From: Cryobacterium sp. PAMC25264
Lineage (GTDB): Bacteria > Actinomycetota > Actinomycetes > Actinomycetales > Microbacteriaceae
Direction of reading: 5' to 3'
DNA: 64,000 nucleotides
Assembly (NCBI RefSeq): GCF_019443325.1
Contig: NZ_CP080383.1
Span: 1,426,001 to 1,490,000, forward strand
The translations under genes were made by a program, and so were the position numbers. Below, in pieces: positions 29,504 through 38,775 of the stretch (its first letter is position 1; every line of letters starts with the position of its first letter). The notes beneath the pieces are model-generated. The model was not told where the DNA came from, made no database searches, and saw only the letters and a program-made list of their open reading frames with translations.

Positions 29504-29541
29504 GTTACTTAAGAATGACGCTTATGTTTCCGCAATGTTAC
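29504..29541 (-). promoter_or_regulatory. GlnR-type nitrogen-control box upstream of glnA1
   Basis: Read on the minus strand the site is GTAAC-N6-GAAAC-N6-GTCAT-N6-GTAAC, with all four 5-mers spaced by exactly 11 bases. This fits the actinomycete GlnR pattern gTnAC-n6-GaAAC repeated; the first pair is perfect, the second pair degenerate. It lies 81-118 bases upstream of glnA1 and 29-66 bases upstream of the divergent RDD gene, so it could affect both. Confidence 0.72.
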
Positions 29542-29569
29542 AGGGGAGGTCGCTCGGTAAACTGGGCGG

Positions 29570-30013
29570 GTGAACGCGACACCTCCAGGCCCCACGACTT
29601 TCGGGCAGCTCCCGCCCAGCACCTGGCCGGGGGAGCGGCTCGGCCTGCCCCGGAGCGGCCGGCACTCGGTGGGCCGGGTCGGCCGGCGCATCCTTGCCCT
29701 CGTTATTGACTGGGCGATCGCGGTGGGCCTGGCCTGCCTGATCTGGGGGTACACCCTGCTCGACTACGACGGTTTCGTCGTACTGGGCGTCTTTGTGCTC
29801 CTGCAGGCCGTCCTGCTCGCGACGCTCGGTGCCAGCATCGGCCACCTGTTGGTGGGTCTCCGCCTGATCAGCCTCAGCGGCGGACCGGTGGGCGTCTGGC
29901 GGCCCCTCGTGCGCTCCGTGCTGCTCGGCCTGGCCGTTCCCGCGTTGGTCTGGGATTCGGATCAGCGCGGCTTCCACGACAAGATCGCCGGCACGGTTCT
30001 GATCCGTCGGTAG
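29570..30013 (+). CDS. RDD family membrane protein
   Basis: A 147-residue integral membrane protein. RRILALVIDWAIAVGLACLI carries the RDD-type motif (Arg then Asp in the first helix), followed by a second helix (VVLGVFVLLQAVLLATLGA), the SIGHLLVGLRLI segment and WRPLVRSVLLGLAVPALV, ending DQRGFHDKIAGTVLI, which holds the conserved DxxxxxxHD block. Role unknown; some RDD proteins act in ion exchange or stress. GTG at 29570 is the start; AGGGGAGG is somewhat distant. In actinobacteria this gene is a regular neighbour of glnA1. Its promoter region overlaps the GlnR-type box. Confidence 0.87.
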   Translation: MNATPPGPTTFGQLPPSTWPGERLGLPRSGRHSVGRVGRRILALVIDWAIAVGLACLIWGYTLLDYDGFVVLGVFVLLQAVLLATLGASIGHLLVGLRLISLSGGPVGVWRPLVRSVLLGLAVPALVWDSDQRGFHDKIAGTVLIRR

Positions 30014-30037
30014 CCGGGGTCGCTCCGGAGCATACAG

Positions 30038-30066
30038 ACAGGGCACGGGAAGATCCCGTGCCCTGT
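30038..30066. terminator. Bidirectional hairpin between RDD gene and DUF4191 gene
   Basis: A 13-bp perfect stem ACAGGGCACGGGA/TCCCGTGCCCTGT with a 3-base loop sits between two convergent stops (30013 and 30089). Short T tracts follow on the plus strand. Confidence 0.75.
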
Positions 30067-30088
30067 TGTGGTGTGCCCGTGCGGCCGG

Positions 30089-30799
30089 TCAGTTGCCGCG
30101 CTGCGGGCGCGCCTTGGTCGGGTCGACACCCTTGGGGATCGGGAGCTTCTTGGCGATGGAGTTAAGGCGGTTGTTCACCGCGAGAACCTCGGCCTTGGTC
30201 AGCGACGGCTTGATCTTGGTCAGACGACGGGCGAGCTTGTGCAGCGGCACGGCGTCCGAGTCGGGTCCGACCGAGATGACCGTGACGGCGACGTTGCCGC
30301 CCACCTTGGCCACGGAGCGGCGTTCTTCGTCCACCATGCGGGCCGTGCGGGTGCGGGGGCCCTCGCTGATCAGCACGACACCGCCACGACCGACGGCGCG
30401 GTACACGGCATCCTGGGTCTTGCCGTTGACGGCGACCGGCATCTCACTGCCGACCCAGCCGCGCTTGAGCGAAGAACGCAGCACGGCGCCCACGGCTCCG
30501 GGCTGGCCCTCGATCTGTGAGTATGCGGCCTTCTCGGCGCGCCGACCCAGGATAATGAGCATCGCGAGCACACCGCCGAGCACTCCGGCGATGATCCACA
30601 GGGCTATGGTGAACCCGCTGTCCGGGGTCAGGAGCAGTGCGAGGATCAGCCCCACCGCGACCGGGATCAGGAAGCCCAGGATCATGAACAGAACGATGTT
30701 CGAGTCGTAGCGCCTGGTCATCTGGAAGACCTGCCACATTTGCTTCAAGCGGCCAGGTTCTTTGGGGGTGCGGGGACTCTTGTCCTTGCTGCGTGCCAT
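30089..30799 (-). CDS. DUF4191 family membrane protein
   Basis: A 236-residue protein of the actinobacterial DUF4191 family. A basic N-terminus ([20 protein letters not shown]) precedes two membrane helices, [20 protein letters not shown] and [20 protein letters not shown], and then a soluble domain with [26 protein letters not shown] and [12 protein letters not shown]. Both ends should be cytoplasmic. Function is unknown, but the gene follows lipA in most actinobacteria, and here it lies 48 bases after the corrected lipA stop, so it belongs to a lipB-lipA-DUF4191 unit. Confidence 0.9.
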   Translation of the reverse strand: MARSKDKSPRTPKEPGRLKQMWQVFQMTRRYDSNIVLFMILGFLIPVAVGLILALLLTPDSGFTIALWIIAGVLGGVLAMLIILGRRAEKAAYSQIEGQPGAVGAVLRSSLKRGWVGSEMPVAVNGKTQDAVYRAVGRGGVVLISEGPRTRTARMVDEERRSVAKVGGNVAVTVISVGPDSDAVPLHKLARRLTKIKPSLTKAEVLAVNNRLNSIAKKLPIPKGVDPTKARPQRGN

Positions 30800-30847
30800 G
30801 GTTCTAAGACTACCCAGTCGGTCGATATCCGCGTGACGGATTTAGGG

Positions 30848-31833
30848 TCAAACGGCCTGGCTGAACCCCGGGTGGCGTCGGCGAGGTGCTGCAGGCCGGC
30901 GGGAACGGGGCGCCCCGTCGCAGCCATGGACTGCGCCCAGAGGCGGCCGGCCCGGTACGACGACCGCACCAGGGGGCCGGAGAGGACCCCGAGGAAGCCG
31001 ATTTCCTCGGCTTCTTCCTTGAGTTCGACGAACTCCTCAGGCCGTACCCACCTCGCCACCGGCAGGTGCCGGGGACTCGGGCGAAGGTACTGGGTGAGAG
31101 TGAGGATGTCGGTGCCCGCCTCGTGAAGGTCCCGCAGGGCTTCGGACACCTCGGCGCGCTCCTCTCCCATGCCCAGGATCAGGTTCGACTTGGTGATCAG
31201 CCCGGCTGCGCGCCCCTGGCTCAGAACGTCGAGCGACCTGTCGTAGCGGAAAGCGGGGCGGATGCGCTTGAAGATCCGGGGGACCGTTTCGACATTGTGC
31301 GCGAACACCTCGGGGCGGGCGGAGAACACCTCGGCGAGATGGTCGTGGTTTCCCGAGAAGTCGGGCACCAGGATCTCGACACCGGTACCGGGGCACTGGG
31401 CGTGGATCTGCCGGATCGTCTCGGCGTAGAGCCAGGCGCCCTCGTCGGGCAGGTCGTCACGGGCGACCCCGGTGACGGTGGCGTAGCGAAGGTCCATGGC
31501 CCGCACGGATTCGGCCACCCGGCGGGGCTCGTCGGTGTCGTAGTCCGCGGGTTTGCCCGTGTCGATCTGGCAGAAGTCGCAGCGCCGGGTGCACTGCGAC
31601 CCGCCGATGAGGAAGGTCGCCTCGCGATCCTCCCAGCACTCATAGATGTTCGGGCAGGCGGCTTCCTGACAGACCGTGTGCAGGTTCTCGCTGGTCACCA
31701 GGTTCTGCAGTTGTCGGTACTCGGGGCCCATCCGCGCGCGGGTCTTGATCCAGGAGGGCTTCTTTTCGATGGGCGTCTCGGCGTTGCGGACCTCCAGCCG
31801 CAGCATCCGGCGCCCGTCGGGTGCGGCGCTCAT
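30848..31833 (-). CDS. lipA: Lipoyl synthase, one frame break near the 3' end
   Basis: A radical SAM enzyme that inserts two sulfurs into octanoyl groups on E2 and GcvH. Both [4Fe-4S] clusters are visible: auxiliary Cys55, Cys60, Cys66 ([12 protein letters not shown]) and the SAM cluster Cys81, Cys85, Cys88 (CTRRCDFC). As read, the frame runs on to 30745 and overlaps the next gene by 55 bases. One extra C in the run at 30866-30869 (plus strand) restores the usual ending TRGFSQAV and a TGA at 30848, giving 328 residues, the normal family length. I therefore place the end at 30848. The ATG overlaps the lipB stop by four bases (ATGA). Confidence 0.93.
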
Positions 31834-32465
31834 GCGGGCACCGCCAGGTGGCTGCGGAAGGCGGCGGTGACGGAGGGCACGGCGTCCTCCGTGCTGACGG
31901 TGCGGCCGAGCACCCGGGTCATGGTGGTGACGCCGGCATCCGCGATGCCGCAGGCGACGATGCGGTCGTACGGCTCCAGGGAGTTGGCGCAGTTCAGGGC
32001 GAAGCCGTGCATGGTGACACCGTCGGCGACGCGGATGCCGATGGCGGCGATCTTGTCCTCGGCCCCGTCGGGCCCGACCCAGACCCCGCTGCGTCCGTGC
32101 ACCTGTCTGCCGTCGATGCCGAAGTCGGCCAGGGCGTCGATGAGGACGGCCTCGAGCAGCCGCACGTAACCGACCACATCGATCGGTTCGGCCAGGCGCA
32201 GGATCGGATAGCCGACCAGCTGCCCTGGGCCGTGCCAGGTGATCCGGCCGCCGCGGTCGACGTCCACGACCGGGGTGCCGTCGGTGGGACGGTCCTCCGG
32301 CTGGGTGCGTTTGCCGGCCGTGTACACGGCGGGATGTTCGAGGAGCAGGACGGTGTTCGGTCGGTGACCGGACACCACCGTGCGGTGGACGGCGCGCTGG
32401 AGCTCAAGGCCCTCGAAATACGGCACGGAGTTGGCGCTTAGCCCCGCGACGACAAAGTCGAGCAT
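31830..32465 (-). CDS. lipB: Octanoyl-ACP:protein N-octanoyltransferase
   Basis: A 211-residue transferase that moves octanoyl from ACP to lipoyl domains, the first step of lipoate synthesis. The active-site Cys172 in [15 protein letters not shown] and Lys138 in [10 protein letters not shown] are present, with the substrate-loop [21 protein letters not shown] at 32465 is standard. Its stop overlaps the lipA start, so the pair is co-translated. Substrates are the E2 protein encoded at 34.2-35.6 kb and other lipoyl proteins. It is divergent from the pseudokinase gene, with 107 bases between starts. Confidence 0.95.
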   Translation of the reverse strand: MLDFVVAGLSANSVPYFEGLELQRAVHRTVVSGHRPNTVLLLEHPAVYTAGKRTQPEDRPTDGTPVVDVDRGGRITWHGPGQLVGYPILRLAEPIDVVGYVRLLEAVLIDALADFGIDGRQVHGRSGVWVGPDGAEDKIAAIGIRVADGVTMHGFALNCANSLEPYDRIVACGIADAGVTTMTRVLGRTVSTEDAVPSVTAAFRSHLAVPA

Positions 32466-32572
32466 GCGGCCAGTCTAGGGGGCCGCTCCTCCCCAGCGGG
32501 GGAGTCCCGCGAGATATTCCCCGACCTGCCCCGCAGCGACCCTGGCGGGCGTCCGGCGGGCACGGTGAGACG

Positions 32573-34144
32573 ATGGACGAAGCGAGCACAGCAGGAGTGA
32601 GCGGAACCGTCGCGGGGCACCGACTGGTACGCCGGATCGGGACCGGGAACCGATCATCGGTCTACCTGGGGGTCACCTTCGGCCCGAGCGGCGAACCACG
32701 CACAGCCGCGCTGCAGGTGTTCCACCGTGGCCAGGACGGTGCCGACCTTGACCGGCAGGTACGGGCGCTGCTCACCGTGCCCGCCGGATACCTGTGCCGG
32801 CTCATCGATGTGGCGACGACGCCGGACGGCCGGGTCTGCCTTGTGCTGGAGCGGCTACCAGGACCCACGTTGGACCGGGCGCTGGCAGACCAGGGAGCAC
32901 TGACGGCGGGAGAGGCCGTGACGATCGGGGCCACGGTCACGGCCGCCCTGGGGGCGCTGCACGCCGCAGGGTTCAGCCATCCCGCCATCGGTGCGGCCTG
33001 TGTGCGTTTCGACGCCTCCGGCCGCCCGGTGCTGGTGGGGCTGGGCGCGCTCGACGACCTCCCGGCCGGCGGCGGCGGGGCAGCACGGCGTCGGGACGAC
33101 CTGCTGCGGCTGGCCGGGTTCCTCCGTGGGCTCCTGGACCATCTCGATCCCCGGGATTCGCATACCGGCGGGGCCGCCGCGGTGCTGGCCCGGTTCGAAT
33201 CTGCAGCGACCGCCCGTCCGCTGCCACCGGACCTGACCGGGCTGGAGGCGGCGCTGTTCGATTGGGCGGCCGCGGTCGCCGTGCGCGGCGTGGGGACGCG
33301 GCTGGTTGCCGAGACCGGGGACGAGGTGAGCGAAGCTGTGTCGATCGGGGCTCGGTCGACCGGAGCCGTGCTGACTGGAGCCGTGCTGACCGGAGCCGTG
33401 TCGAGCGCCGCCGGGATGCCCAGCGCCGTTGTCGTCCGCCGCGGACCCGAGCGGGCCGGCCGGCCGGCAGGTGCCCGGGGCCCCGCGCCCAGGCTTGTGA
33501 CCGCGATCGTGGCGGCGCTCGGCGCCGGGCGGGTGAGGCTGCGCAGAGTGCGGCGACCGGTGCTGGTCGGAGTGGGTCTTGCGGTCGTCCTCGGAGCCGG
33601 GGGATTGGGTGCGTTGGGCCCGGGCGACGCCGCGCCCGGCGGCGGGCAGTCCGATCTTCCGTCTCACGCCCGCTCGGAGGTGCCCTCCGACGCGGCCGCC
33701 AACGCGACGGGCCACGACGTTGATGCCCCGGCCGTGCCGACGGATTCGGTGCCGACGGACTCGGTGCCGACCAACTCCCTGCTGGCAGACGATCCTGCTG
33801 CGGCGACGCTGACCCTGCTGGCGCTGCGAGACCGGTGTCTGGCGGACGCCTCGGTGCTGTGCCTCGACTCCGTCGACCAGGCCGGTTCCGTCGCCAGCGC
33901 CGCAGACGTCTACACGGTCCGGCTGGGGCGGCCGGAACCCCCGGCCGATTGGGGTGGGCCGCGGGGTTCGACGGCGCCGTTCACCGCCAGCGTGCAGGAG
34001 CGAACGGGGAATTCGGCGCTCGTGCTGCTCACGCCGGTGCCGGATGCGGCCGGCTCCGAGGTCGTGGAAACAAGACAACCGGCCTCGGCCCTGGTGATCA
34101 GGGGCGAGGCCGGTTGGCGGTTACGCGAACTCTTCGATTGGTGA
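32573..34144 (+). CDS. Membrane-anchored Ser/Thr-kinase-like pseudokinase
   Basis: A 523-residue protein with a degenerate kinase fold (about 12-240), one membrane helix (PVLVGVGLAVVLGAGGLGAL, about 329-348) and an extracytoplasmic C-terminal domain. The glycine loop RRIGTGNRSSVYLG is kept, but all key catalytic residues are lost: the VAIK Lys is Gln48, the HRD Asp is Ala138 (HPA), the following Asn is Cys143, and the DFG Asp is Gly156 (GLG). It should therefore not phosphorylate but may bind partners or nucleotide. Two 15-base triplications encode TGAVL and PTDSV repeats in linkers. It lies between divergent lipB and convergent sucB. I do not recognise a named homolog; the C-terminal domain is unassigned. 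Confidence 0.75.
   Translation: MDEASTAGVSGTVAGHRLVRRIGTGNRSSVYLGVTFGPSGEPRTAALQVFHRGQDGADLDRQVRALLTVPAGYLCRLIDVATTPDGRVCLVLERLPGPTLDRALADQGALTAGEAVTIGATVTAALGALHAAGFSHPAIGAACVRFDASGRPVLVGLGALDDLPAGGGGAARRRDDLLRLAGFLRGLLDHLDPRDSHTGGAAAVLARFESAATARPLPPDLTGLEAALFDWAAAVAVRGVGTRLVAETGDEVSEAVSIGARSTGAVLTGAVLTGAVSSAAGMPSAVVVRRGPERAGRPAGARGPAPRLVTAIVAALGAGRVRLRRVRRPVLVGVGLAVVLGAGGLGALGPGDAAPGGGQSDLPSHARSEVPSDAAANATGHDVDAPAVPTDSVPTDSVPTNSLLADDPAAATLTLLALRDRCLADASVLCLDSVDQAGSVASAADVYTVRLGRPEPPADWGGPRGSTAPFTASVQERTGNSALVLLTPVPDAAGSEVVETRQPASALVIRGEAGWRLRELFDW
33359..33403 (+). repeat. Three tandem 15-base repeats in the pseudokinase gene
   Basis: Units of the type ACCGGAGCCGTGCTG occur three times with few changes, encoding TGAV(L/S) repeats in the juxtamembrane linker. 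Length could vary between strains without a frame change. Confidence 0.8.
33734..33778 (+). repeat. Three tandem 15-base repeats after the membrane helix
   Basis: Units of the type GTGCCGACGGACTCG occur three times, encoding VPTDS-VPTDS-VPTNS in the extracytoplasmic stalk of the pseudokinase. Confidence 0.8.
34079..34113 (-). terminator. Possible sucB terminator inside the 3' end of the pseudokinase gene
   Basis: A 15-base stem with one mismatch (arms 34079-34093 and 34099-34113, CCGGCCTCGGCCCTG against CAGGGGCGAGGCCGG) and a 5-base loop. On the minus strand it is followed by TTGTCTTGTTTCC, so it could end sucB transcripts 54-88 bases past their stop. It lies within coding sequence of the convergent gene. 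Confidence 0.45.
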
Positions 34145-34166
34145 ATCGAACCGTTCAGGTGGGGTG

Positions 34167-35644
34167 TTAGATGCCCAGGTTCGCCTCGAAGGCTCCGGCT
34201 TCCAGACGTGCCTTCATCGTGGTGAGGAAGCGCGAGGCGTCCGCTCCGTCGATGATGCGGTGGTCGTAGGAGAGCGCCAGGAACACCGTCGAACGGATCG
34301 CGATGGAGTCCAGGCCCTTGTCGGTCACGACGATGGGCTTCTTGTAGACCACGCCGGTTCCGAGGATGGCGCTCTGCGGCAGGAAGACCACCGGGGTGTC
34401 GAACAGTGCGCCGCGCGAACCGGTGTTGGTCAGCGTGAACGTGCCACCGGACAGTTCGTCGGGCTTGAGCTTGTTGTCGCGGGTGCGGGCGGCCAGGTCG
34501 GCGATCTGGGCGGCGAAGCCGGCCAGATCGAGTTCCCCGGCGTCGCGGATGACCGGCGTCAGCAGTCCACGCTCGGTGTCCACGGCGATGCTCATGTTCT
34601 CCTGGGGCGGGTACACGATCGAGGTGCCGTCAACGGTGGCGTTGATGATCGGGTTGGCCTTCAGGGCCTCGGCCGCGGCCAGGGCGAAGAACGGGAGGAA
34701 GGACAGCTTGTTGCCGGTCTTCTCGTGGAAAGAGACCTTGACCTTGTCGCGCAGCATCGCGACCCGGGTCACGTCCACCTCTACCACGGTCGTGAGCTGT
34801 GCGGTCTGCTGCATCGAGGCAACGGCCCGCTCGGCGACAACCTTGCGCAGACGCGACATCGGCTGAGTGGTGCCGCGCAGCGGCGAGACCTCGACGGCGA
34901 CGGCCGACTCGGCGGGAGCCGCCTGGGCCGGCGCCTTGGCGTTCTCGATGTCCTGCTTGCGGATGCGTCCGCCCACACCGGTGCCGGTGATGGTGGACAG
35001 GTCGACGCCGGCTTCGTTGGCGAGCTTGCGCACGATGGGCGTGACGTAGCCGCTGGTGCCGGCGTGCGCGCCGCGGGCGGGCTCGGCGGCGGGTGCGGCG
35101 GGTGCTGCTGCGGGTGCGGGTGCCGCGGGTGCTGCAGGGGCGGCTGCGACGGGGGCAGGTGCTGCGGGTGCTGCGGGCGGCGCCTCGACGACGGCCGGAG
35201 CCGGCGGGGTTGCCGCGGCAGCCTCGGCGGGGGCGGGGGCCTCCGTGGAGGGGACCTCTGCGGCGGCAGGCGCTGCTTCGGCCTCGGGGGCGGGGGACTC
35301 GTAGCCGCCCTGGGCTGCAGCGGGAGCCGCGGCCTGGGGTGCGGCGGCCTGCGGAGCGGCGGGCGCCTCCTGCTGGGGAGCCTCGGCGGCCGGTGCCGCA
35401 GCAGCGGATCCGTCGCCGATGGTCACGAGGGGGTTCCGACCTCGACGGTCTCGTCTTCCTGAACCAGGATGGCTTCGATGACGCCGGCGATCGGGGATGG
35501 GATCTCGGTGTCGACCTTGTCGGTCGATACCTCGAGCAGCGGTTCGTCGACTTCGACGCGGTCTCCCACGTTCTTGAGCCAGCGGGTGACCGTACCCTCT
35601 GTGACACTCTCACCGAGTGCCGGGAGGTTGACGGATTCGCTCAT
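34167..35644 (-). CDS. sucB: Dihydrolipoyl acyltransferase E2 (2-oxoglutarate/pyruvate dehydrogenase), one frame break
   Basis: Repaired, about 492 residues: one lipoyl domain with Lys43 in VSTDKVDTE, a long Ala/Pro linker, a peripheral-subunit-binding domain ([20 protein letters not shown]) and a catalytic domain with [12 protein letters not shown] holding the active His. The frame slips by one missing base in the five-G run at 35430-35434 (plus strand); restoring one base joins [13 protein letters not shown]. In actinobacteria such a protein is the shared E2 core of the pyruvate and 2-oxoglutarate dehydrogenase supercomplex, so it would accept acetyl groups from AceE here. lipB and lipA nearby supply its cofactor and lpdA lies 69 bases upstream. 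The break is likely a sequence error. Confidence 0.9.
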
Positions 35645-35712
35645 GCGTTTGTCTCCTTTGAAACCATTAATGTCTGACCAATGTTAGTGACGTTCTCTGT
35701 GCCCGAAGCGGG

Positions 35713-37086
35713 CTACATGGCGTGCAGCGGCTTGCCGGCCAGGGCCAGGAAGGCCTCGCCGAGCGCTTCGTTCTGGGTGGGGTGGGCATGCAGCAGCGGA
35801 GCGAGGTCCTCCGGGTACGCTTCCCAGTTCACGATCAGCTGGCCTTCACCGATCAGCTCGCCGACGCGGGCGCCGATCATGTGGATGCCGAGAATGGGGC
35901 CATCGACTTCGCGGACGACCTTGATCGAGCCGGCGGTGCCCAGGATCGAGCTCTTGCCGTTGCCGCCCAGGCTGTACTCGTAGCTGGAGACCTTGTCGGC
36001 GCCGAACTTGGCGGCGGCCTTGGCCTCGGTGTAGCCGACGGATGCGATCTCAGGGTCGCAGTAGGTGACCTTAGGGATGTTCAGGTCGTCCACGACGATC
36101 GGGGACAGGCCCGCGATCTCCTCGGCGACGAAGATGCCCTGCTGGAAGCCGCGGTGCGCGAGCTGGAGGCCGGGGACGATGTCGCCGACGGCGTAGACGC
36201 CGGGGATGTTGGTGGCGAGGCGCTCGTCGGTGAGGACGAAACCGCGGTCCATGGTGATGCCGGCCTCTTCGAAGCCGAGCCCTGCGGTCGAGGGGCCACG
36301 GCCGACGGCGACGAGGAGCAGCTCGGCCTCGATGGTGGTGCCGTTCTCGAGGGTGACGACGACGCCGGAGTCGTCCTGGGTGACCGACTGGAACCGGACG
36401 CCGAGGGAGAACTCGATGCCGCGCTTGCGGAAGGCCCGCTCGAGCTGCTTGGAGACGGATTCCTCTTCGTTCGGGGCCAGGTGCGGCAGCGCCTCGATGA
36501 TGGTCACGTCGGCGCCGAAGGACTTCCAGACACTGGCGAACTCGACGCCGATGACGCCGCCGCCCAGCACGGCGACCTTCTTCGGCACGTAGGTCAGCTC
36601 GAGGGCCTGCTCGCTCGTGATGACGCGGCCTTCGACGGCCAGTCCGGGCAGCGAACGGGAGTAGGAACCGGTGGCCAGAACCACGTTCTTGCCGACGATG
36701 GTGTCCTCGCCGACCTGGACGGTCGTGGGGGACACCAAACGGCCCTCGCCGGAGATGACGGTGATGCCGCGGGCCTTGATCAGCCCCTGCAGTCCGCGGA
36801 ATTTGCTGGCGACGATGCCCTCACGGAACGCCGTGACGGCCGCCATGTCGATGCCTTCGAACGACGTCGTGACGCCGTACTTGGCCGACTCGCGGCTGAC
36901 GTCGGCGACCTCGGCGGAGTGCAGCAGGGCCTTGGTCGGGATGCAACCGACGTGCAGGCAGGTACCGCCGAGCTTGTCTTTCTCGATCAGGCCCACGGTC
37001 AGGCCGAGCTGGACGGCGCGCAAAGCGGCCGCATAGCCGCCGCTGCCGCCACCGAGAACTACAAGGTCAAAATTCTGTTCAGACAC
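35713..37086 (-). CDS. lpdA: Dihydrolipoamide dehydrogenase (E3)
   Basis: A 457-residue FAD-dependent disulfide oxidoreductase that reoxidises lipoyl groups and makes NADH. The FAD motif LVVLGGGSGGYAAA, redox disulfide Cys43/Cys48 in GGTCLHVGCIPTKAL, NAD motif VAVLGGGVIGVEFA, and the C-terminal HAHPTQNEALGEAF with the His-Glu pair are all present. GTG at 37086 follows GAGGGAG and gives the family N-terminus (V)SEQNFDLVVLG; a farther ATG would add 27 atypical residues. It is upstream of sucB on the same strand, so E3 and E2 are probably co-transcribed. Confidence 0.96.
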   Translation of the reverse strand: MSEQNFDLVVLGGGSGGYAAALRAVQLGLTVGLIEKDKLGGTCLHVGCIPTKALLHSAEVADVSRESAKYGVTTSFEGIDMAAVTAFREGIVASKFRGLQGLIKARGITVISGEGRLVSPTTVQVGEDTIVGKNVVLATGSYSRSLPGLAVEGRVITSEQALELTYVPKKVAVLGGGVIGVEFASVWKSFGADVTIIEALPHLAPNEEESVSKQLERAFRKRGIEFSLGVRFQSVTQDDSGVVVTLENGTTIEAELLLVAVGRGPSTAGLGFEEAGITMDRGFVLTDERLATNIPGVYAVGDIVPGLQLAHRGFQQGIFVAEEIAGLSPIVVDDLNIPKVTYCDPEIASVGYTEAKAAAKFGADKVSSYEYSLGGNGKSSILGTAGSIKVVREVDGPILGIHMIGARVGELIGEGQLIVNWEAYPEDLAPLLHAHPTQNEALGEAFLALAGKPLHAM

Positions 37087-37192
37087 CCAGATACTCCCTC
37101 GTGCATCACATACACTTTCACGGCCTGCCAGCGCAATTATGCTGCGCGGACAGGCGTTGAACGGCAAGGATTTTCCTGCCTATACGACTGTA

Positions 37193-38680
37193 CTACGGGC
37201 GTGAAAAGTCCTCGGCCAGTCGCAACAGGGTTCGAACGGTGACTCCGGTGGGCCCGGGGGCCGTGAAGCCGAGGCCGCCGCCGACCAGCTGAGCGCTGCC
37301 GGCGATGTCCAGGTGTGCCCAGGGGATGGTCCGGGCGTTCTCGCCCTCGCCCACAGAGCCGATGAATTCGCGCAGGAACACGGCCGCCAGGAGCATGCCG
37401 CCGCCCGTGTTGCCGATCTTGGCGTTGGCGATGTCGGCGACGTCGGAATTCAGCAGGGCCCGCAATTCCTCGGGCATCGGCATCGGCCAGGCCAGTTCTC
37501 CCTCCGAGGTACTGGCGGCGAGGACCTGCGCCACGAGGTCGTCATCGCCGAGTACGGCGGAGTACCGCGTGCCGAGGGCCACGACGGCGGCGCCCGTGAG
37601 CGTGGCGACGTCGATGATCGCATCGGGCTCTTCCTCGCCGGCCGCGACAAGGCCGTCGGCCAGGACCAGGCGGCCCTCTGCGTCGGTGTTGAGCACCTCG
37701 ACCGTGCGTCCGCCGCGGATGCTCAGCACGTCGTTGGGGCGGATGGCCGACCCTGACGGCATATTCTCCGCGATGCAGAGCCACGCCGTGATGCGCACGT
37801 TGAGGTTCAAGCGCGCGGCGGCGAGCGTGACGGCCAGCACCGTGGCCGCGCCGGTCATGTCGTATTTCATGCCCACCATCGATGCCGGCGGCTTGAGCGA
37901 GAGTCCGCCGGTGTCGAAGGTGATGCCCTTGCCGACGAGGGCCAGGTGCTTGGCCGCGCCGGCCGGGGCGTAGCTGACCTTGACCAGACGGGGCGGGCGG
38001 GTCGAGCCCTGCCCGACACCGGCGATCCCGCCGAAGCCGTCGGCGACGAGCTGGTCTTCGTCCCACACCGTCAGGGTGACGGGCAGTCCCTCGGCCGCGG
38101 CCTGGGCCAGAGCGGTCAGGGATTCGGGGTAGAGGTCGAGCGGGGGAGTGTTGACGAGGTCTTTCACGAGGCTCACGGCCCCGGCGACGACGTCCGCTCG
38201 GTCGGTGGCGCCGGAGGCAGCCTGGTCGGTGTGCACGGTGATGTCACCGGTGGGCAGGCTGGTGCCGGCCAGGGACGCCTTGCGGTAGGTCGTGAAGGAG
38301 TACCCGCCGAGAGCCGCACCCTCCAGGACCGCCGCGGCCTGCTCGGCATCGGCCAGCGGAAGGGCGAACGCCACGGTGGCCGCGCCGGTGAGCTGGCGTA
38401 CGGCCGACCCGGCCGCATACCGCAGTGAATCGGGCGTGATGACAGAGCCGAGACCGACGACCGCGATGCTGCGAGCGCTGCCGACGACAGGGGCGAAACG
38501 CACAACCTGGTCCTTGGCGCCGGAGACGCCGACGGCCGTGAACTGGTCGGCGAGGGGTGCGAAGGAGGCGTCGGCGAACAGGGTGGGACCGTCCTTGCCC
38601 TGGACGGCGCCGACGACGATGACGTCGGCGGTGGATTCGATCGCGGGCTGTGCGGACACTGAAATGCGGGGAACGGTCAT
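37193..38680 (-). CDS. pepA: Leucyl aminopeptidase (M17)
   Basis: A 495-residue di-metal exopeptidase that removes N-terminal residues from peptides in the cytoplasm. The active-site region has VGKGITFDTGGLSLKP with Lys and Asp ligands, MKYDMTGAATVL, and the signature NTDAEGRLVLADGL. The N-terminal domain is variable, as in the family. ATG at 38680 gives MTVPRISVSAQ. The gene is divergent from the PAC2 gene by 95 bases and followed by lpdA after 106 bases. Position next to lpdA is usual in actinobacteria. Confidence 0.96.
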   Translation of the reverse strand: MTVPRISVSAQPAIESTADVIVVGAVQGKDGPTLFADASFAPLADQFTAVGVSGAKDQVVRFAPVVGSARSIAVVGLGSVITPDSLRYAAGSAVRQLTGAATVAFALPLADAEQAAAVLEGAALGGYSFTTYRKASLAGTSLPTGDITVHTDQAASGATDRADVVAGAVSLVKDLVNTPPLDLYPESLTALAQAAAEGLPVTLTVWDEDQLVADGFGGIAGVGQGSTRPPRLVKVSYAPAGAAKHLALVGKGITFDTGGLSLKPPASMVGMKYDMTGAATVLAVTLAAARLNLNVRITAWLCIAENMPSGSAIRPNDVLSIRGGRTVEVLNTDAEGRLVLADGLVAAGEEEPDAIIDVATLTGAAVVALGTRYSAVLGDDDLVAQVLAASTSEGELAWPMPMPEELRALLNSDVADIANAKIGNTGGGMLLAAVFLREFIGSVGEGENARTIPWAHLDIAGSAQLVGGGLGFTAPGPTGVTVRTLLRLAEDFSRP

Positions 38681-38775
38681 GCCTCGATGCTACGGGGCCC
38701 GGTGTTCGCTCTGGGCACCACGCCGAGCGCCGGGATTCTCGGACGGCGGGCAAAAACCCCGAATAGAGTTAACGA

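Noticed and set aside
30745..30847. 34-residue C-terminal extension of LipA overlapping the next gene
   Set aside because: Adding one base in the preceding run of C gives the usual LipA ending and a stop at 30848.
34164..35462. Glycine/cysteine-rich plus-strand frame antisense to sucB
   Set aside because: The Gly-Cys repeats are the reverse reading of the Ala/Pro linker of E2, not a real glycine-rich protein.
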